Source: Pseudomonadota bacterium
GTDB lineage: Bacteria > Pseudomonadota > Gammaproteobacteria > Steroidobacterales > JBCBZW01
DNA: 59,103 nucleotides
Direction: 5' to 3'
Assembly: GCA_039193195.1 (NCBI GenBank)
Contig: JBCCWS010000036.1
Coordinates: 1-59,103, forward strand
The position numbers and the translations under genes were made by a program. Below are positions 40,112 through 48,540 of the stretch, piece after piece. Below the pieces are notes generated by a model, which searched no databases, was not told the origin of the DNA, and saw only the letters and a list, made by a program, of their open reading frames with translations. Every line of letters starts with the position of its first letter. The stretch's first letter is position 1.

Positions 40112-41488
40112 CTAAGTGGCAACGGCGGATAGCCCCTTTGGTGTCAGCCCCAAGCGCCCTGTGCGTGCGGCGCCTCGCCGCACATCGGGCTTGGGTGCGA
40201 TGACGTAAAGATCGCCGTTGGTACCGAGCAGCTGCCTGGGCACGCCACAGTCGCCGGCGATTGCCGCGTTGGCTCTCAGGTGCTTCTCCTCGCCGTGCGT
40301 TGGAATGGCGATCAGCGGCCGCACCCAGCCGTACATGCGCCTTAGCTCCTCAGCGCCGGGATGGCCAGATGCGTGGATCGGAAGTTCCGAGTCCTCACTC
40401 ATCACAATCCGTACGCCCATGTCCTCAAGGCGGGCGATGAGCCGTTCGACCGATCGCTCGTTGCCCGGAATCACCTTCGAGCTGAATACGACGGTATCGC
40501 CCTCGTCCAAGGAAAGATCCGGATGGCGATCGGTCGCCAAGCGCGAGAGCGCCGCGCGGGGCTCGCCCTGGCTTCCGGTCGCCACCACCAGCAGCTCGTC
40601 GCGGGGGAAGTACCCCAGCGCCGATGCGTCGATGAGCTTCTGCTCCACCTCCCACAAGCCGGCCGCCCGTGCAGCGGAGGTGATGTTGTACAGGGAACGG
40701 CCGAGCATCCCCATCGCCCGACCGGTACTCTTCGCGACGCGCGCCAGCGTGTGCAGCCGCGCTAGGTTGCTGCCGAAGCACCCCACCACTACCCGGCCGC
40801 TAGCCGCGGCGACGGCCCCGTGCAGTCCCGCGTAGAGCTCGCCTTCGGAAAGCGAATGCCCTTGCAAGGTGGCGTTGGTGGAATCACACACCATCGCGCT
40901 CACCCCTTGGGCGGCGAGGTCACGGTAGGCCTGCTCGCTAAACGCCTGTCCCACCACCGGATCAGGATCCAGCTTCCAGTCGGCCGTGTGAAACACGTTG
41001 CCAGCAGGCGTGCGGATGAACAGCGCATTGGGCTCTGGAATCGAGTGAGTGAGTCCTACCCACTGCACGTCGAAGACATCGATGGTGATCCGATCGCCGC
41101 GCTGTACCTCGGTGATCGGCACCCGATCCACGAGGCCCACCTCCGCCAGCTTGCGACGCAGCACCTGGGCGGTGAAGGGCGTGGTGTAAATGGGACACCG
41201 TAGCTGCTTCCAAAGCCAAGCGACGCCCCCCACGTGGTCTTCGTGGGCGTGTGTGATGACCAAGGCCGAGAGCTGGTCGCGGCGGGTCGCGATGAACTCC
41301 GGGTCGGCTAGCTGCACTGCTGGCCCGGGCACATGCTCGTTGCCGAACATGACGCCACAATCCACGGCGAGCCAACGCCCGTCGTGGCCGTAGAGGTTGA
41401 AGTTCATGCCGATCTCGCCGGTGCCCCCAAGGGGCAAGAACCAGAGATCTCGTTCGGTGGGAGTCAGCCTGCGATCCGCCGTACTCAA
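40112..41488 (-). CDS. Ribonuclease J-like metallo-beta-lactamase/beta-CASP nuclease
   Basis: A 458-residue protein with the metallo-beta-lactamase metal motif THAHEDH (H80, H82, D84, H85), an upstream LGGTGEIGMN opening typical of RNase J, and the beta-CASP motifs (VCDSTNAT; IPGNERSVERLI; IHASGHPGAEEL). RNase J processes and degrades RNA from 5' ends in Firmicutes, Actinobacteria and Alphaproteobacteria; gammaproteobacteria usually lack it. It is shorter than classical RNase J (about 550) because the C-terminal domain is missing. It stands alone; 284 gene-free bases separate it from the gene at 39827. Confidence 0.87.
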   Translation of the reverse strand: MSTADRRLTPTERDLWFLPLGGTGEIGMNFNLYGHDGRWLAVDCGVMFGNEHVPGPAVQLADPEFIATRRDQLSALVITHAHEDHVGGVAWLWKQLRCPIYTTPFTAQVLRRKLAEVGLVDRVPITEVQRGDRITIDVFDVQWVGLTHSIPEPNALFIRTPAGNVFHTADWKLDPDPVVGQAFSEQAYRDLAAQGVSAMVCDSTNATLQGHSLSEGELYAGLHGAVAAASGRVVVGCFGSNLARLHTLARVAKSTGRAMGMLGRSLYNITSAARAAGLWEVEQKLIDASALGYFPRDELLVVATGSQGEPRAALSRLATDRHPDLSLDEGDTVVFSSKVIPGNERSVERLIARLEDMGVRIVMSEDSELPIHASGHPGAEELRRMYGWVRPLIAIPTHGEEKHLRANAAIAGDCGVPRQLLGTNGDLYVIAPKPDVRRGAARTGRLGLTPKGLSAVAT

Positions 41489-41528
41489 CAGCCGCCCTCA
41501 TCGACACTCGAGGCGTAGGCGCACACCC

Positions 41529-42179
41529 TCACTGCCGGCGACAGCGACATCCGAGCGCCGCCAGCGCGCTCAGGCTCCACCACAAAGCTCCGGGCAGCGG
41601 AACGACCGCCGTATCTCGCACCAACGCCGCACCGATGATGATGCTGCCCGCGTCCGCGGGTTGATCGTTCGGCCCGAGGGAAGCGAGGGCGGAGTTCGGC
41701 GGTGCGCCAAACACGTTGACGCATGGCCCTCCCGTGCACAGCTGCAACTCGGCGACCGTGCGCGTCCCCGGGTTGTTGCCGGCGTCAGCGATAAGTCCTT
41801 CGGTCAAAATCCCACGCGGGTCAGTGGCGCCGAGTAGGGAAATCAGCGCCGCGGCTGGGGCGAAGTTGTCCGTGGTGAAGTCCAGGGCGATGTCGATCGG
41901 ACCTTCCGCCGTCAGGTCGACGATGCCGCCGTTGTCCCACAGTTCACCCACCTCGACGTTGGTGGCAAACCGAAATCCCGCGTACAAACCCCCGTTACCT
42001 AGCTCGGCGGCGACCGCCTCAGCGCTCAAACCGACCGTCTGGGACCAATCCAACCAGAGCAAACCCGTGTCGGTGTCCAGGGTGACCGAATCACGCCCGT
42101 AGAGGCTGTCCTGCGAGACCAGGGCCGCCTGGGCGCTGGCGCACAGCACGAGGCTGAGCAGACACGATGTACGCTTCAT
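41529..42179 (-). CDS. Secreted protein with VPLP-type PEP-CTERM-like tail
   Basis: A 216-residue exported protein. The ATG at 42179 gives a clear signal peptide (KRTSCLLSLVLCASAQAAL). The end, VPLPGALWWSLSALAALG then CRCRRQ, is the VPLP variant of the PEP-CTERM sorting signal: short motif, hydrophobic helix, basic tail. The body contains TDTGLLWLDWSQT, the LxWLD pattern common in DUF1566-like or PEP-CTERM proteins that describe themselves only by composition; two cysteines (CTGGPC) may form a loop. Function unknown. It is divergent from the MarR-type gene. Confidence 0.78.
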   Translation of the reverse strand: MKRTSCLLSLVLCASAQAALVSQDSLYGRDSVTLDTDTGLLWLDWSQTVGLSAEAVAAELGNGGLYAGFRFATNVEVGELWDNGGIVDLTAEGPIDIALDFTTDNFAPAAALISLLGATDPRGILTEGLIADAGNNPGTRTVAELQLCTGGPCVNVFGAPPNSALASLGPNDQPADAGSIIIGAALVRDTAVVPLPGALWWSLSALAALGCRCRRQ

Positions 42180-42225
42180 GTGTATCGTCCATGATCTCGT
42201 CGGGCTTCCTGAGCAACGATAGTAG

Positions 42226-42268
42226 CCCTGCCCCAAGAACGAACACCAGGCAGGGTCGCCGAGCGACC
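42226..42268. promoter_or_regulatory. Inverted repeats between the VPLP-tailed gene and ohrR
   Basis: A 7-base inverted pair (42226-42232 with 42249-42255, 16 bases apart) is followed by a 6-base hairpin (42254-42259 with 42263-42268). They lie in the shared upstream region of two divergent genes and could be operators. They do not resemble the AT-rich OhrR box. Confidence 0.3.
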
Positions 42269-42432
42269 GATTCACCGCTTGGCATATGCGACAATGGTGA
42301 GCATTGGTTAAGTGAGCGAACCCAGTGGAACCATCGCGGTCAAAGGCCCCGTGGGGTTGGCCTCCTCGCTTCACCGACCCCCACAGTTTGCTGCAACGCA
42401 CCTTGTGACAAAACGAAGGCCCAGTGTCCCCC

Positions 42433-42909
42433 ATGCCACGACATAACAACCTACTGCTCAGCCACCAGCTCTGCTTCGCGCTCTACACGGCCACCAATTC
42501 CGTGGTGCGCGCCTACCGCCGACGCCTCGCAGACGTGGGGCTCACATACACCCAATACCTCGTGCTACTAGCACTCTGGGAACGAGATGGAGTGGCGTTG
42601 AAGTCCCTGGCGGAACGACTGAGCCTGGATTCTGCGAGCCTGACACCCGTCATCAAGCGGTTGGAGAAGATGGGCTTACTGCGACGGGATCGCAGCAGCA
42701 CCGACGAGCGGCGTATTAGCATCGTCCTCACCGCCCAGGGCCAGTCCCTCCAGGACGAGGTTGCCGCCATCCAGCACGCCGTCGAGTGCCAGACCGGCCT
42801 CAGTGAAGAGGCTTTCTTGACGCTGCGCGGCTCCCTTGAGCAGCTCACGCGCACAATGAACGATAACGACGACGAAGAAGCGACAGCCCGCGTAGTGGGC
42901 GCCTCGTAG
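42433..42909 (+). CDS. ohrR: MarR-family regulator of the OhrR type
   Basis: A 158-residue winged-helix repressor. The N-terminal phrase HQLCFALYTATNSVVRAYR matches OhrR, whose single reactive cysteine (here C14) senses organic hydroperoxides; GLTYTQYLVLLALWE, the recognition-helix region LSLDSASLTPVIKRLE and the wing DERRISIVLT follow in order. The ATG at 42433 is used; a GTG at 42424 is also possible. OhrR normally sits beside ohr, the peroxide-reducing enzyme it controls, but no ohr is here. It is 248 bases upstream of the sigma gene and may or may not act on it. Confidence 0.88.
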   Translation: MPRHNNLLLSHQLCFALYTATNSVVRAYRRRLADVGLTYTQYLVLLALWERDGVALKSLAERLSLDSASLTPVIKRLEKMGLLRRDRSSTDERRISIVLTAQGQSLQDEVAAIQHAVECQTGLSEEAFLTLRGSLEQLTRTMNDNDDEEATARVVGAS

Positions 42910-42960
42910 ACTGTTCATTTTTCTCTCCTGCTCCTGATCTGCTCGACCGCGCTCGTAAGT

Positions 42961-42986
42961 CGAAGCCGCACTTAGCGGCGGCTTCG
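42961..42986 (+). terminator. Hairpin downstream of ohrR
   Basis: A perfect 9-base stem (42961-42969 with 42978-42986) and an eight-base loop lie 51 bases past the ohrR stop, with no T-run. It probably separates ohrR from the sigma locus. A weaker 7-base stem with the core GGCGG/CCGCC lies at about 43112-43134, just before the sigma gene. Confidence 0.45.
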
Positions 42987-43157
42987 TGCACCATTAGTGC
43001 CTCGGCGCCAGACGTTCACGCCGCCAGGCATCAATGTCGGTTCCGTTAGTCCGGTCCGTACCTCACCCGCGAACGGATGGGGTACGGCTTCCCGGGACCT
43101 ATGCAGTTCAGGCTGGCGGCCAGGTAATGCCGCCAACGCTCAGCGCAGGAAGCGGCA

Positions 43158-44021
43158 ATGAGCCACTCCGATCCGTCCACGTCTAGCTTCGACTGGCAAG
43201 CGTTTGTGTTCGACCCCGACGGGCAGCGGGTCGAGCAGCTCACGCGCATCGCCGATCGACGCTTCGCAGGCTCGAGTAAGGGAGAGGCCGCTTTCAATTA
43301 CGCGCTTGACAAGATCTCCGCCGACGGTTGGCGCCTGCTCCAGGCCTACGACGGCGTTAGCCGACCGGGCACCTACCTGACGGTGATCTTCAAACGCCTG
43401 CTCGAGGACTACTCTCGCAAAACAGAAGGGCGCGCCCGCCCTCCCGCGTGGCTTGCCCGCGCCGGCGAGCTCTGGCTTGCCGTGCACCGCATGCTGTGCT
43501 TCGAGCGCGCCGACCCTGATGCGATCATCCAACGCTATGGGCGCGGTGGGCCCGCCAACGTGCAGCAGCTGCAAGCCATCATGCGCGAGATCAAGGCGCG
43601 CATCCCAACCTGTGGTGAAGTGCGAGGGGATCTGGCCACGGACTCTGTCTCGCCGGACGTCCTGCAGGGCCTCGCGGAGGAAGAAGATGTACTCCTAGGC
43701 GTGACCCGCGAGGAGGACGACTCGGTGCTACGCGCCCTCTCCGCACTTCTCGCCGTGGACGAGGACACAGCATCTCTGGCGGCGCACGCCGAAGGCGCTG
43801 CCCCCCTTGACAGCGCGCTGCGCGAGCAGGGCCGCGATCAGTTCGGCCTGGGAGATGAGGAACTGCTCATCCTGCGACTGCACTTTTTGGAGCGATTGGG
43901 GTTCGCGGCGATCGGCCGCTCGATCGCTCTGCCCGAGCACAGGGTACGGCGAGCTTATCGCCGAGCCCTCGCCAAGCTACACGATCGCCTGGGCAATTTT
44001 GTCCAAGCGTTCGACACCTGA
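43158..44021 (+). CDS. Divergent sigma-70-family factor
   Basis: A 287-residue protein whose two ends look like sigma regions 2 and 4. Residues 25-95 (RVEQLTRIADRRF through YLTVIFKRLLEDYSRK) have the helical pattern of region 2, and the C-terminus (LGDEELLILRLHFLERLGFAAIGRSIALPEHRVRRAYRRAL) has the helix-turn-helix pattern of region 4. The long middle (about 110-215) is not typical of compact ECF factors. Similarity is weak, so a non-sigma helix-turn-helix regulator is possible. The next gene, 27 bases downstream, is a membrane anti-sigma factor, which strongly supports the call. It probably directs transcription of the caspase/TPS/CHAT genes, including itself. Confidence 0.72.
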   Translation: MSHSDPSTSSFDWQAFVFDPDGQRVEQLTRIADRRFAGSSKGEAAFNYALDKISADGWRLLQAYDGVSRPGTYLTVIFKRLLEDYSRKTEGRARPPAWLARAGELWLAVHRMLCFERADPDAIIQRYGRGGPANVQQLQAIMREIKARIPTCGEVRGDLATDSVSPDVLQGLAEEEDVLLGVTREEDDSVLRALSALLAVDEDTASLAAHAEGAAPLDSALREQGRDQFGLGDEELLILRLHFLERLGFAAIGRSIALPEHRVRRAYRRALAKLHDRLGNFVQAFDT

Positions 44022-44048
44022 AGGTCAAGACGCCATGTGGAGCACCTC

Positions 44049-44987
44049 ATGAACTCGACATCGCCTTCACCACGCCAGCGCCTAATCGGGCTGCTCGGCG
44101 CCTTATGGTCGAGGGCGCAGCGAGGCTCGACCTCTCCCTGCCCACCCGACACCCACCTGGCCGCCCTATTCGACGGCTCCCTACCCCCGGCGCAGGCGGC
44201 ACAGGTTCGGCGCCACATCGCTCACTGTCCGCGGTGCTACCGTAGCCTGCTGCATCTAGCCGAAGTGTCAGACCTGTTGGTTGAGCCCTCACCGATTCCG
44301 CTGAGACCAAGCCGCGGCCTTATCACGCTGCTAGGCGGCGTTGGCGTAGCGGCTGCCGCCGTACTGCTCACCCTCACTTTGCAGCTCGGTGGGCCTGATT
44401 GGGTTCGCACGATGGACGCGCCCTACGACGCGCTACGCGAGGCCGTTGTCGACGGTCGATACCGCCCCTCGGCAACCGGCTGGATCTGGCGCAAAGGCTA
44501 CGCCGCCCGCGGCCTAGGACTTCCCGATACGGCACGCACTCGTATCGCGCGCTCGGCACTCACAAAAGGCGTCGCCCAAGGGCTGGACACCGCGACCGAT
44601 CCCCTAGACGAGCGATGGGCTTCTATACGCCGCGATACGCCGGCCCCATCCCTCGCGTGCGAAGAAGTCTCCGCGCGGGAGTGCCGGCGGATAGCGCAGT
44701 TCCATCAGGCGGTCGGCCGATGGGCCGTACTGATGCACTTCGCCTGCGAGCCCCTACGCAGCGATGAGGTACCCAGCGCCCAGGGCGGCCGCAATGTGTG
44801 GATGGGCGAGGCGTTCTGGCAGGATGCCATCACCACCCTAGAAGGCATCGCTGAGCGCAGCGCGAGGATAACGCCAGACGAGGGCTATGCGCGCCTGTTT
44901 CAGAACTGGAGCGCACGCGCGGTCGCCGACGAACCGGCCACCGTGTGCCGCGGCGTCCCACCGTTACTCAGCACCCTTGTTCTTTGA
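44049..44987 (+). CDS. Membrane anti-sigma factor with zf-HC2-type zinc motif
   Basis: A 312-residue protein. The cytoplasmic N-terminus has the anti-sigma zinc pattern C31, H36, then H56-xxx-C60-xx-C63 (RRHIAHCPRC). One membrane helix (about 94-118, LLGGVGVAAAAVLLTLTL) is followed by about 190 periplasmic residues containing several cysteines (LACEEVSAREC, HFACEP, TVCRG). It should hold the neighbouring sigma factor at the membrane until a signal or a protease releases it. The ATG at 44049 is chosen because GGAG lies six bases upstream; the GTG at 44037 lacks this. The periplasmic part has no family I recognise and may be the sensing or cleavage region. Confidence 0.82.
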   Translation: MNSTSPSPRQRLIGLLGALWSRAQRGSTSPCPPDTHLAALFDGSLPPAQAAQVRRHIAHCPRCYRSLLHLAEVSDLLVEPSPIPLRPSRGLITLLGGVGVAAAAVLLTLTLQLGGPDWVRTMDAPYDALREAVVDGRYRPSATGWIWRKGYAARGLGLPDTARTRIARSALTKGVAQGLDTATDPLDERWASIRRDTPAPSLACEEVSARECRRIAQFHQAVGRWAVLMHFACEPLRSDEVPSAQGGRNVWMGEAFWQDAITTLEGIAERSARITPDEGYARLFQNWSARAVADEPATVCRGVPPLLSTLVL

Positions 44988-44998
44988 CGGATGCCGCC

Positions 44999-46756
44999 GT
45001 GCGCTCCTTCGCCCTCGCTCTCCTAACGATCACGATCAGCTTGTACCCCGCCTGGGCGTTCTCAGAGCCGCTCCGCTACGATGCGGTGACGCCCCACGCA
45101 AAGGCGGCCCCAAGTGGGAGTTCCGTACGGCGCATCGCCCTGTTGATCGGGATTTCCGACTACCCCGCTACCCGTGATCTGGAAGGGCCACGGGAGGATC
45201 TGCGTGCCATGCGCGACGTGCTGGTAGACCTCTGGGACTTCCGTCCAGAGGACGTCATCACCCTAGCCGATGGTCAGGCCACACGCGCTCGCATCATCGA
45301 TGAACTGGATGCACTGCGCACACGCTCCGCCCCGGGTGATCACGTCCTCGTCTACTACAGCGGTCATGGCACGAGCGACTACGATTTGACATCGGGCATT
45401 TCCTTGCCCGATGACTCGGGCGCTCTGGTCCCGGTCGACTTCGTGCCGCGAGGGAGCATCGACGAGCAACTTTCGCGCCTGATTCTCGGTGACCGCGACC
45501 TCAGACCGCGCTTCCAAGCCTTGGATCAGGGCGGTCGCTACCTCGCCGTACTGATCGACAGCTGCTTCGCCGAGAGCGTCCTGCGCAATGATGATCAAGC
45601 ACTGGACCCTGGACTGCCGAGTCGCTACATCCGCCTTGCTGGCGCCGCGCCCATCCTTCGCGCGGAGCGCCGCGCGCGTGTCATCGCTGCCTCCAGTACG
45701 CCCTTACAAGCGTTCGCTTACGAACGAACCATTTTCATCGGTGCTGCCAGCGCCTTCGAGGAGGCGACGGACATCGGCCGGGCGATGCTCTCGCGCTTTC
45801 CCACACTCGACGCCCGTCCCCACGGGGCGTTCACCGACGCCCTGCTTCGCTACCTCACGCTCGAGCAGGTCGCAGACGAGGACGGCAACGGGGCGATCTC
45901 CTACAGCGAACTCTACAACGCAGTGCGCAGCTTCATGAGCGCGCGGCGCTATCGCCACATGCCCCAGCGACGTCCCCTACCGAACCAATCGGCGGGTCGC
46001 ATCGAGGACCGCGTGGTGTTCGAGTCCACGCGAGTCATTAGTGATCGGGTGGCTGCGAGGCCCGCTGAAGCACTCAGCGTGTGGGTCGCCGGAGCAGAAC
46101 AGGACATCACGCCCCTAGTGCGCGCCCTGGGAGCGGAGGATCATCTCGTACTCCGCGCCGACCAGTCGGCGGATGTGCTGGTGTTGGTGCGCGATGAGCA
46201 CGCGCAACTGCGTACGGGTGACAACCTGCTGCTCGCGGAGATCTCTGTGGCCGATCCCACCGCGCTGGTAGATCGCCTAACGCGCTACGCCTGGGCAAAT
46301 CGCATCACGCACGCGAGCGTGGCACCAGGAGCCGCGGACGTGCGCCTCGAACTGCGCCCGGATCGTAGCTACGCCATGCTCCGCGATCACATTCAGCTAG
46401 AGGTCTTCCCCACCCGCCCCGCGCACTTGGCCGTGTTCAATATCGATCCTCTCGGCGACATCAACCTGATCTACCCCAGGTCCCGAGAAGATGTGAACGA
46501 GCGCTACGAACAAAGCCGCCCCCTGCGCCTACCGCGAACCTTCCATGAAGAGGCGATCACTATCGCCGCCCCCTTCGGCTTGGAGTTTCTAGTGGTCGTC
46601 GCCTTTGAAGAGGTGCCCCAGGCGCTGCAGCGCGTCGCGGCCCTGCAGGCAGTCCCCTTCGACTCGCCGGGGCGCCTCGGCTTAGATGCCCTCCTCGAAG
46701 CGGCGGAACGGCAGGGCGCTAAGCGCAGTCTTCATCTTACTAGCTACGGGTACTAG
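44999..46756 (+). CDS. Exported caspase-like protease (peptidase C14 / metacaspase type)
   Basis: A 585-residue clan CD cysteine protease. The core begins RIALLIGISDYP; the catalytic histidine is H123 in YYSGHGTSDYD and the cysteine is C189 in LIDSCFAES. With the GTG at 44999 the protein has a signal peptide (RSFALALLTITISLYPAWAFS), so it should act in the periplasm or beyond; the frame opens at 44945 but would lose this. The C-terminal 250 residues form a separate region with DUF4384-like features (LAVFNIDPLGDINLIYP), common in such proteases. It lies 11 bases past the anti-sigma stop. Substrates are unknown; the anti-sigma factor and the CHAT-bearing passenger are candidates by position. 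Confidence 0.86.
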   Translation: MRSFALALLTITISLYPAWAFSEPLRYDAVTPHAKAAPSGSSVRRIALLIGISDYPATRDLEGPREDLRAMRDVLVDLWDFRPEDVITLADGQATRARIIDELDALRTRSAPGDHVLVYYSGHGTSDYDLTSGISLPDDSGALVPVDFVPRGSIDEQLSRLILGDRDLRPRFQALDQGGRYLAVLIDSCFAESVLRNDDQALDPGLPSRYIRLAGAAPILRAERRARVIAASSTPLQAFAYERTIFIGAASAFEEATDIGRAMLSRFPTLDARPHGAFTDALLRYLTLEQVADEDGNGAISYSELYNAVRSFMSARRYRHMPQRRPLPNQSAGRIEDRVVFESTRVISDRVAARPAEALSVWVAGAEQDITPLVRALGAEDHLVLRADQSADVLVLVRDEHAQLRTGDNLLLAEISVADPTALVDRLTRYAWANRITHASVAPGAADVRLELRPDRSYAMLRDHIQLEVFPTRPAHLAVFNIDPLGDINLIYPRSREDVNERYEQSRPLRLPRTFHEEAITIAAPFGLEFLVVVAFEEVPQALQRVAALQAVPFDSPGRLGLDALLEAAERQGAKRSLHLTSYGY

Positions 46757-46764
46757 GCACGTTC

Positions 46765-48540
46765 ATGCGCCACCAGGGATCGGTCAAGCGACGCGCCCCG
46801 GCGCACGGTCTCCGCCTCAGCGCGATGGTCTTTGTCCTGACCACACTGCTCACGCTGCCGGCGCGTCCAGCAACGAACGACTCACCGAATGCGAACCCCG
46901 GGGGGATCTCCCCGCTGCCCATTCCAAGCCCGCTCCTCGATTCGCCCCCCGCGCTCGGCGATAGCGTGCTGCCGCCCTTGCCCACGATCGGCATCACCGA
47001 CACCCAGGCATCGCTCGTGGTCGTTGAGCGCATCGTCTTCGAGGGCAACTTCGCGTTCAACGACGCCGAACTGCGAGATGTCGTTCGCCCCTACCTATCT
47101 AGGTCACTTGGCGAATCGGATCTCATTACGCTGCGCGACCAGATTGCCGCGCACTACCAGACGGCTGGATACCTAGCGACGCGGGTGACCCTGATCAGTT
47201 CATCGGCGACCGAGGGGTTGCTGCGCGTACGGGTGCGCGAGGGAAACCTCGAGGACGAGTCCTGCATCCGAGTGCTGAGACCTTCAGCGCCTGCGCCCCT
47301 TCGCGACGGAGCCTGCGCGCCACTCGCTGCGAGCGGCCGACTACGCCCCGAGTACGTGCGCGCGCGACTGCCGGGTCCCGAGGACGGCGCCCTGAACATC
47401 AATACGCTGCGCACGGCCTTAACCAGCCTGCAAGGCGATGAGCGGGTACAACGTCTGGATGCGGCCCTGACACCGGGAACGGGCGGCGACGCCAAGCTCG
47501 ATCTTCTAGTCTGGGAAACAACGCCCTGGCGCCTCTCGGGCGAGCTCGGCAACACCGTATCGCCGTCCTTGGGCGGACTGCTCGGCGGCGCCACCGTCGA
47601 GCACCTAAATCTGACCGGCCGCGGAGACGCGCTGTCCGCCACCGTGAGCGCCTCTGAAGGACTGTTTACGGCCGAGGGCACCTATAGTCGTCCCGTCCTA
47701 GGCGGGCGGTCGCGACTCGTACTCGCGGCACGAGGGGGCTGGAGTGAGGTAGTCGAAGCGCCATTCGATGCACTCGATCTCACCGGTCGAACGAGCACCT
47801 TTGAGCTGCGCCTCGACGTCCCCGTGCAAGGGGCATCACCAAACCGATCTCTACTGTTGGGCTTCGCCCTCGTGCAGCGTTCCAGCAGTGCGTTCGTGTT
47901 CGGCGATCCCTTCGCCTTCACGGACGGAGGGGACGACGGCGCCTACCGCCTGAGCATCGTGCGGGCATCACAGTCTTGGCTGCGCCGCTCCGCCCGCCAG
48001 GCGATCGCCTGGCGCTCTACCTTCAGCGTCGGCACGGGGCTACTCGAGGCCACCGATCGCACCCAGAACGGCGCGCCGGACGGCAACTTCCTCGCTTGGC
48101 GCGGGCAGACTCAGTGGGCACGTACCCTGCCCTGGCGCGGCACCTTGCTCTCGGTTCGCGGCGAACTCCAGCTCGCTGGCGATCCACTCTTCGGGCTCGA
48201 AGCGTTCACTCTTGGGGGCATCAACAGCGTGCGCGGCTACCGGGAGAATCAACTGATCCGCGACAGCGGCATCAGCGCCGGCGTCGAAGCGCAAATCCCC
48301 GTACTGAGGCGCGGCCCCCATCGCCTCGCCTTGGCGTTCTTCAGCGACGCAGGGCGGGTTTGGGACGTAGGAGATGAGCAGGAAGATGCGCTGTGGAGTA
48401 TCGGGGCGGGCTTGCGCTGGGAGCACCCAAGGGTCACGGTCTCCCTCTACGCTGGTCAGGCCCTATCTTCGCGGCCCACCGCCGAAGAGGGTACTCTGCA
48501 GGACGATGGTATTCATCTGAGCATTAGGACGGCACGATGA
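46765..48540 (+). CDS. TpsB two-partner-secretion transporter (ShlB/FhaC/HecB family)
   Basis: A 591-residue outer-membrane transporter of the Omp85 superfamily. After an export signal and a proline-rich linker come a POTRA domain (VVERIVFEGNFAFNDAEL onward, about 90-170), a second periplasmic segment with two cysteines, and a 16-strand-type beta-barrel with the hallmark motif VRGYRENQLIRDSG near residue 490. It should secrete the passenger encoded next, recognising its TPS domain. Its stop overlaps the passenger's start by four bases (ATGA), so the pair is translationally coupled. Confidence 0.9.
   Translation: MRHQGSVKRRAPAHGLRLSAMVFVLTTLLTLPARPATNDSPNANPGGISPLPIPSPLLDSPPALGDSVLPPLPTIGITDTQASLVVVERIVFEGNFAFNDAELRDVVRPYLSRSLGESDLITLRDQIAAHYQTAGYLATRVTLISSSATEGLLRVRVREGNLEDESCIRVLRPSAPAPLRDGACAPLAASGRLRPEYVRARLPGPEDGALNINTLRTALTSLQGDERVQRLDAALTPGTGGDAKLDLLVWETTPWRLSGELGNTVSPSLGGLLGGATVEHLNLTGRGDALSATVSASEGLFTAEGTYSRPVLGGRSRLVLAARGGWSEVVEAPFDALDLTGRTSTFELRLDVPVQGASPNRSLLLGFALVQRSSSAFVFGDPFAFTDGGDDGAYRLSIVRASQSWLRRSARQAIAWRSTFSVGTGLLEATDRTQNGAPDGNFLAWRGQTQWARTLPWRGTLLSVRGELQLAGDPLFGLEAFTLGGINSVRGYRENQLIRDSGISAGVEAQIPVLRRGPHRLALAFFSDAGRVWDVGDEQEDALWSIGAGLRWEHPRVTVSLYAGQALSSRPTAEEGTLQDDGIHLSIRTAR

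Noticed and set aside
42180-42432. Sigma-54 promoter for the VPLP-tailed gene
   Set aside because: The closest GG/GC pair on the minus strand has a spacing of 11, not 10, and poor flanking bases.
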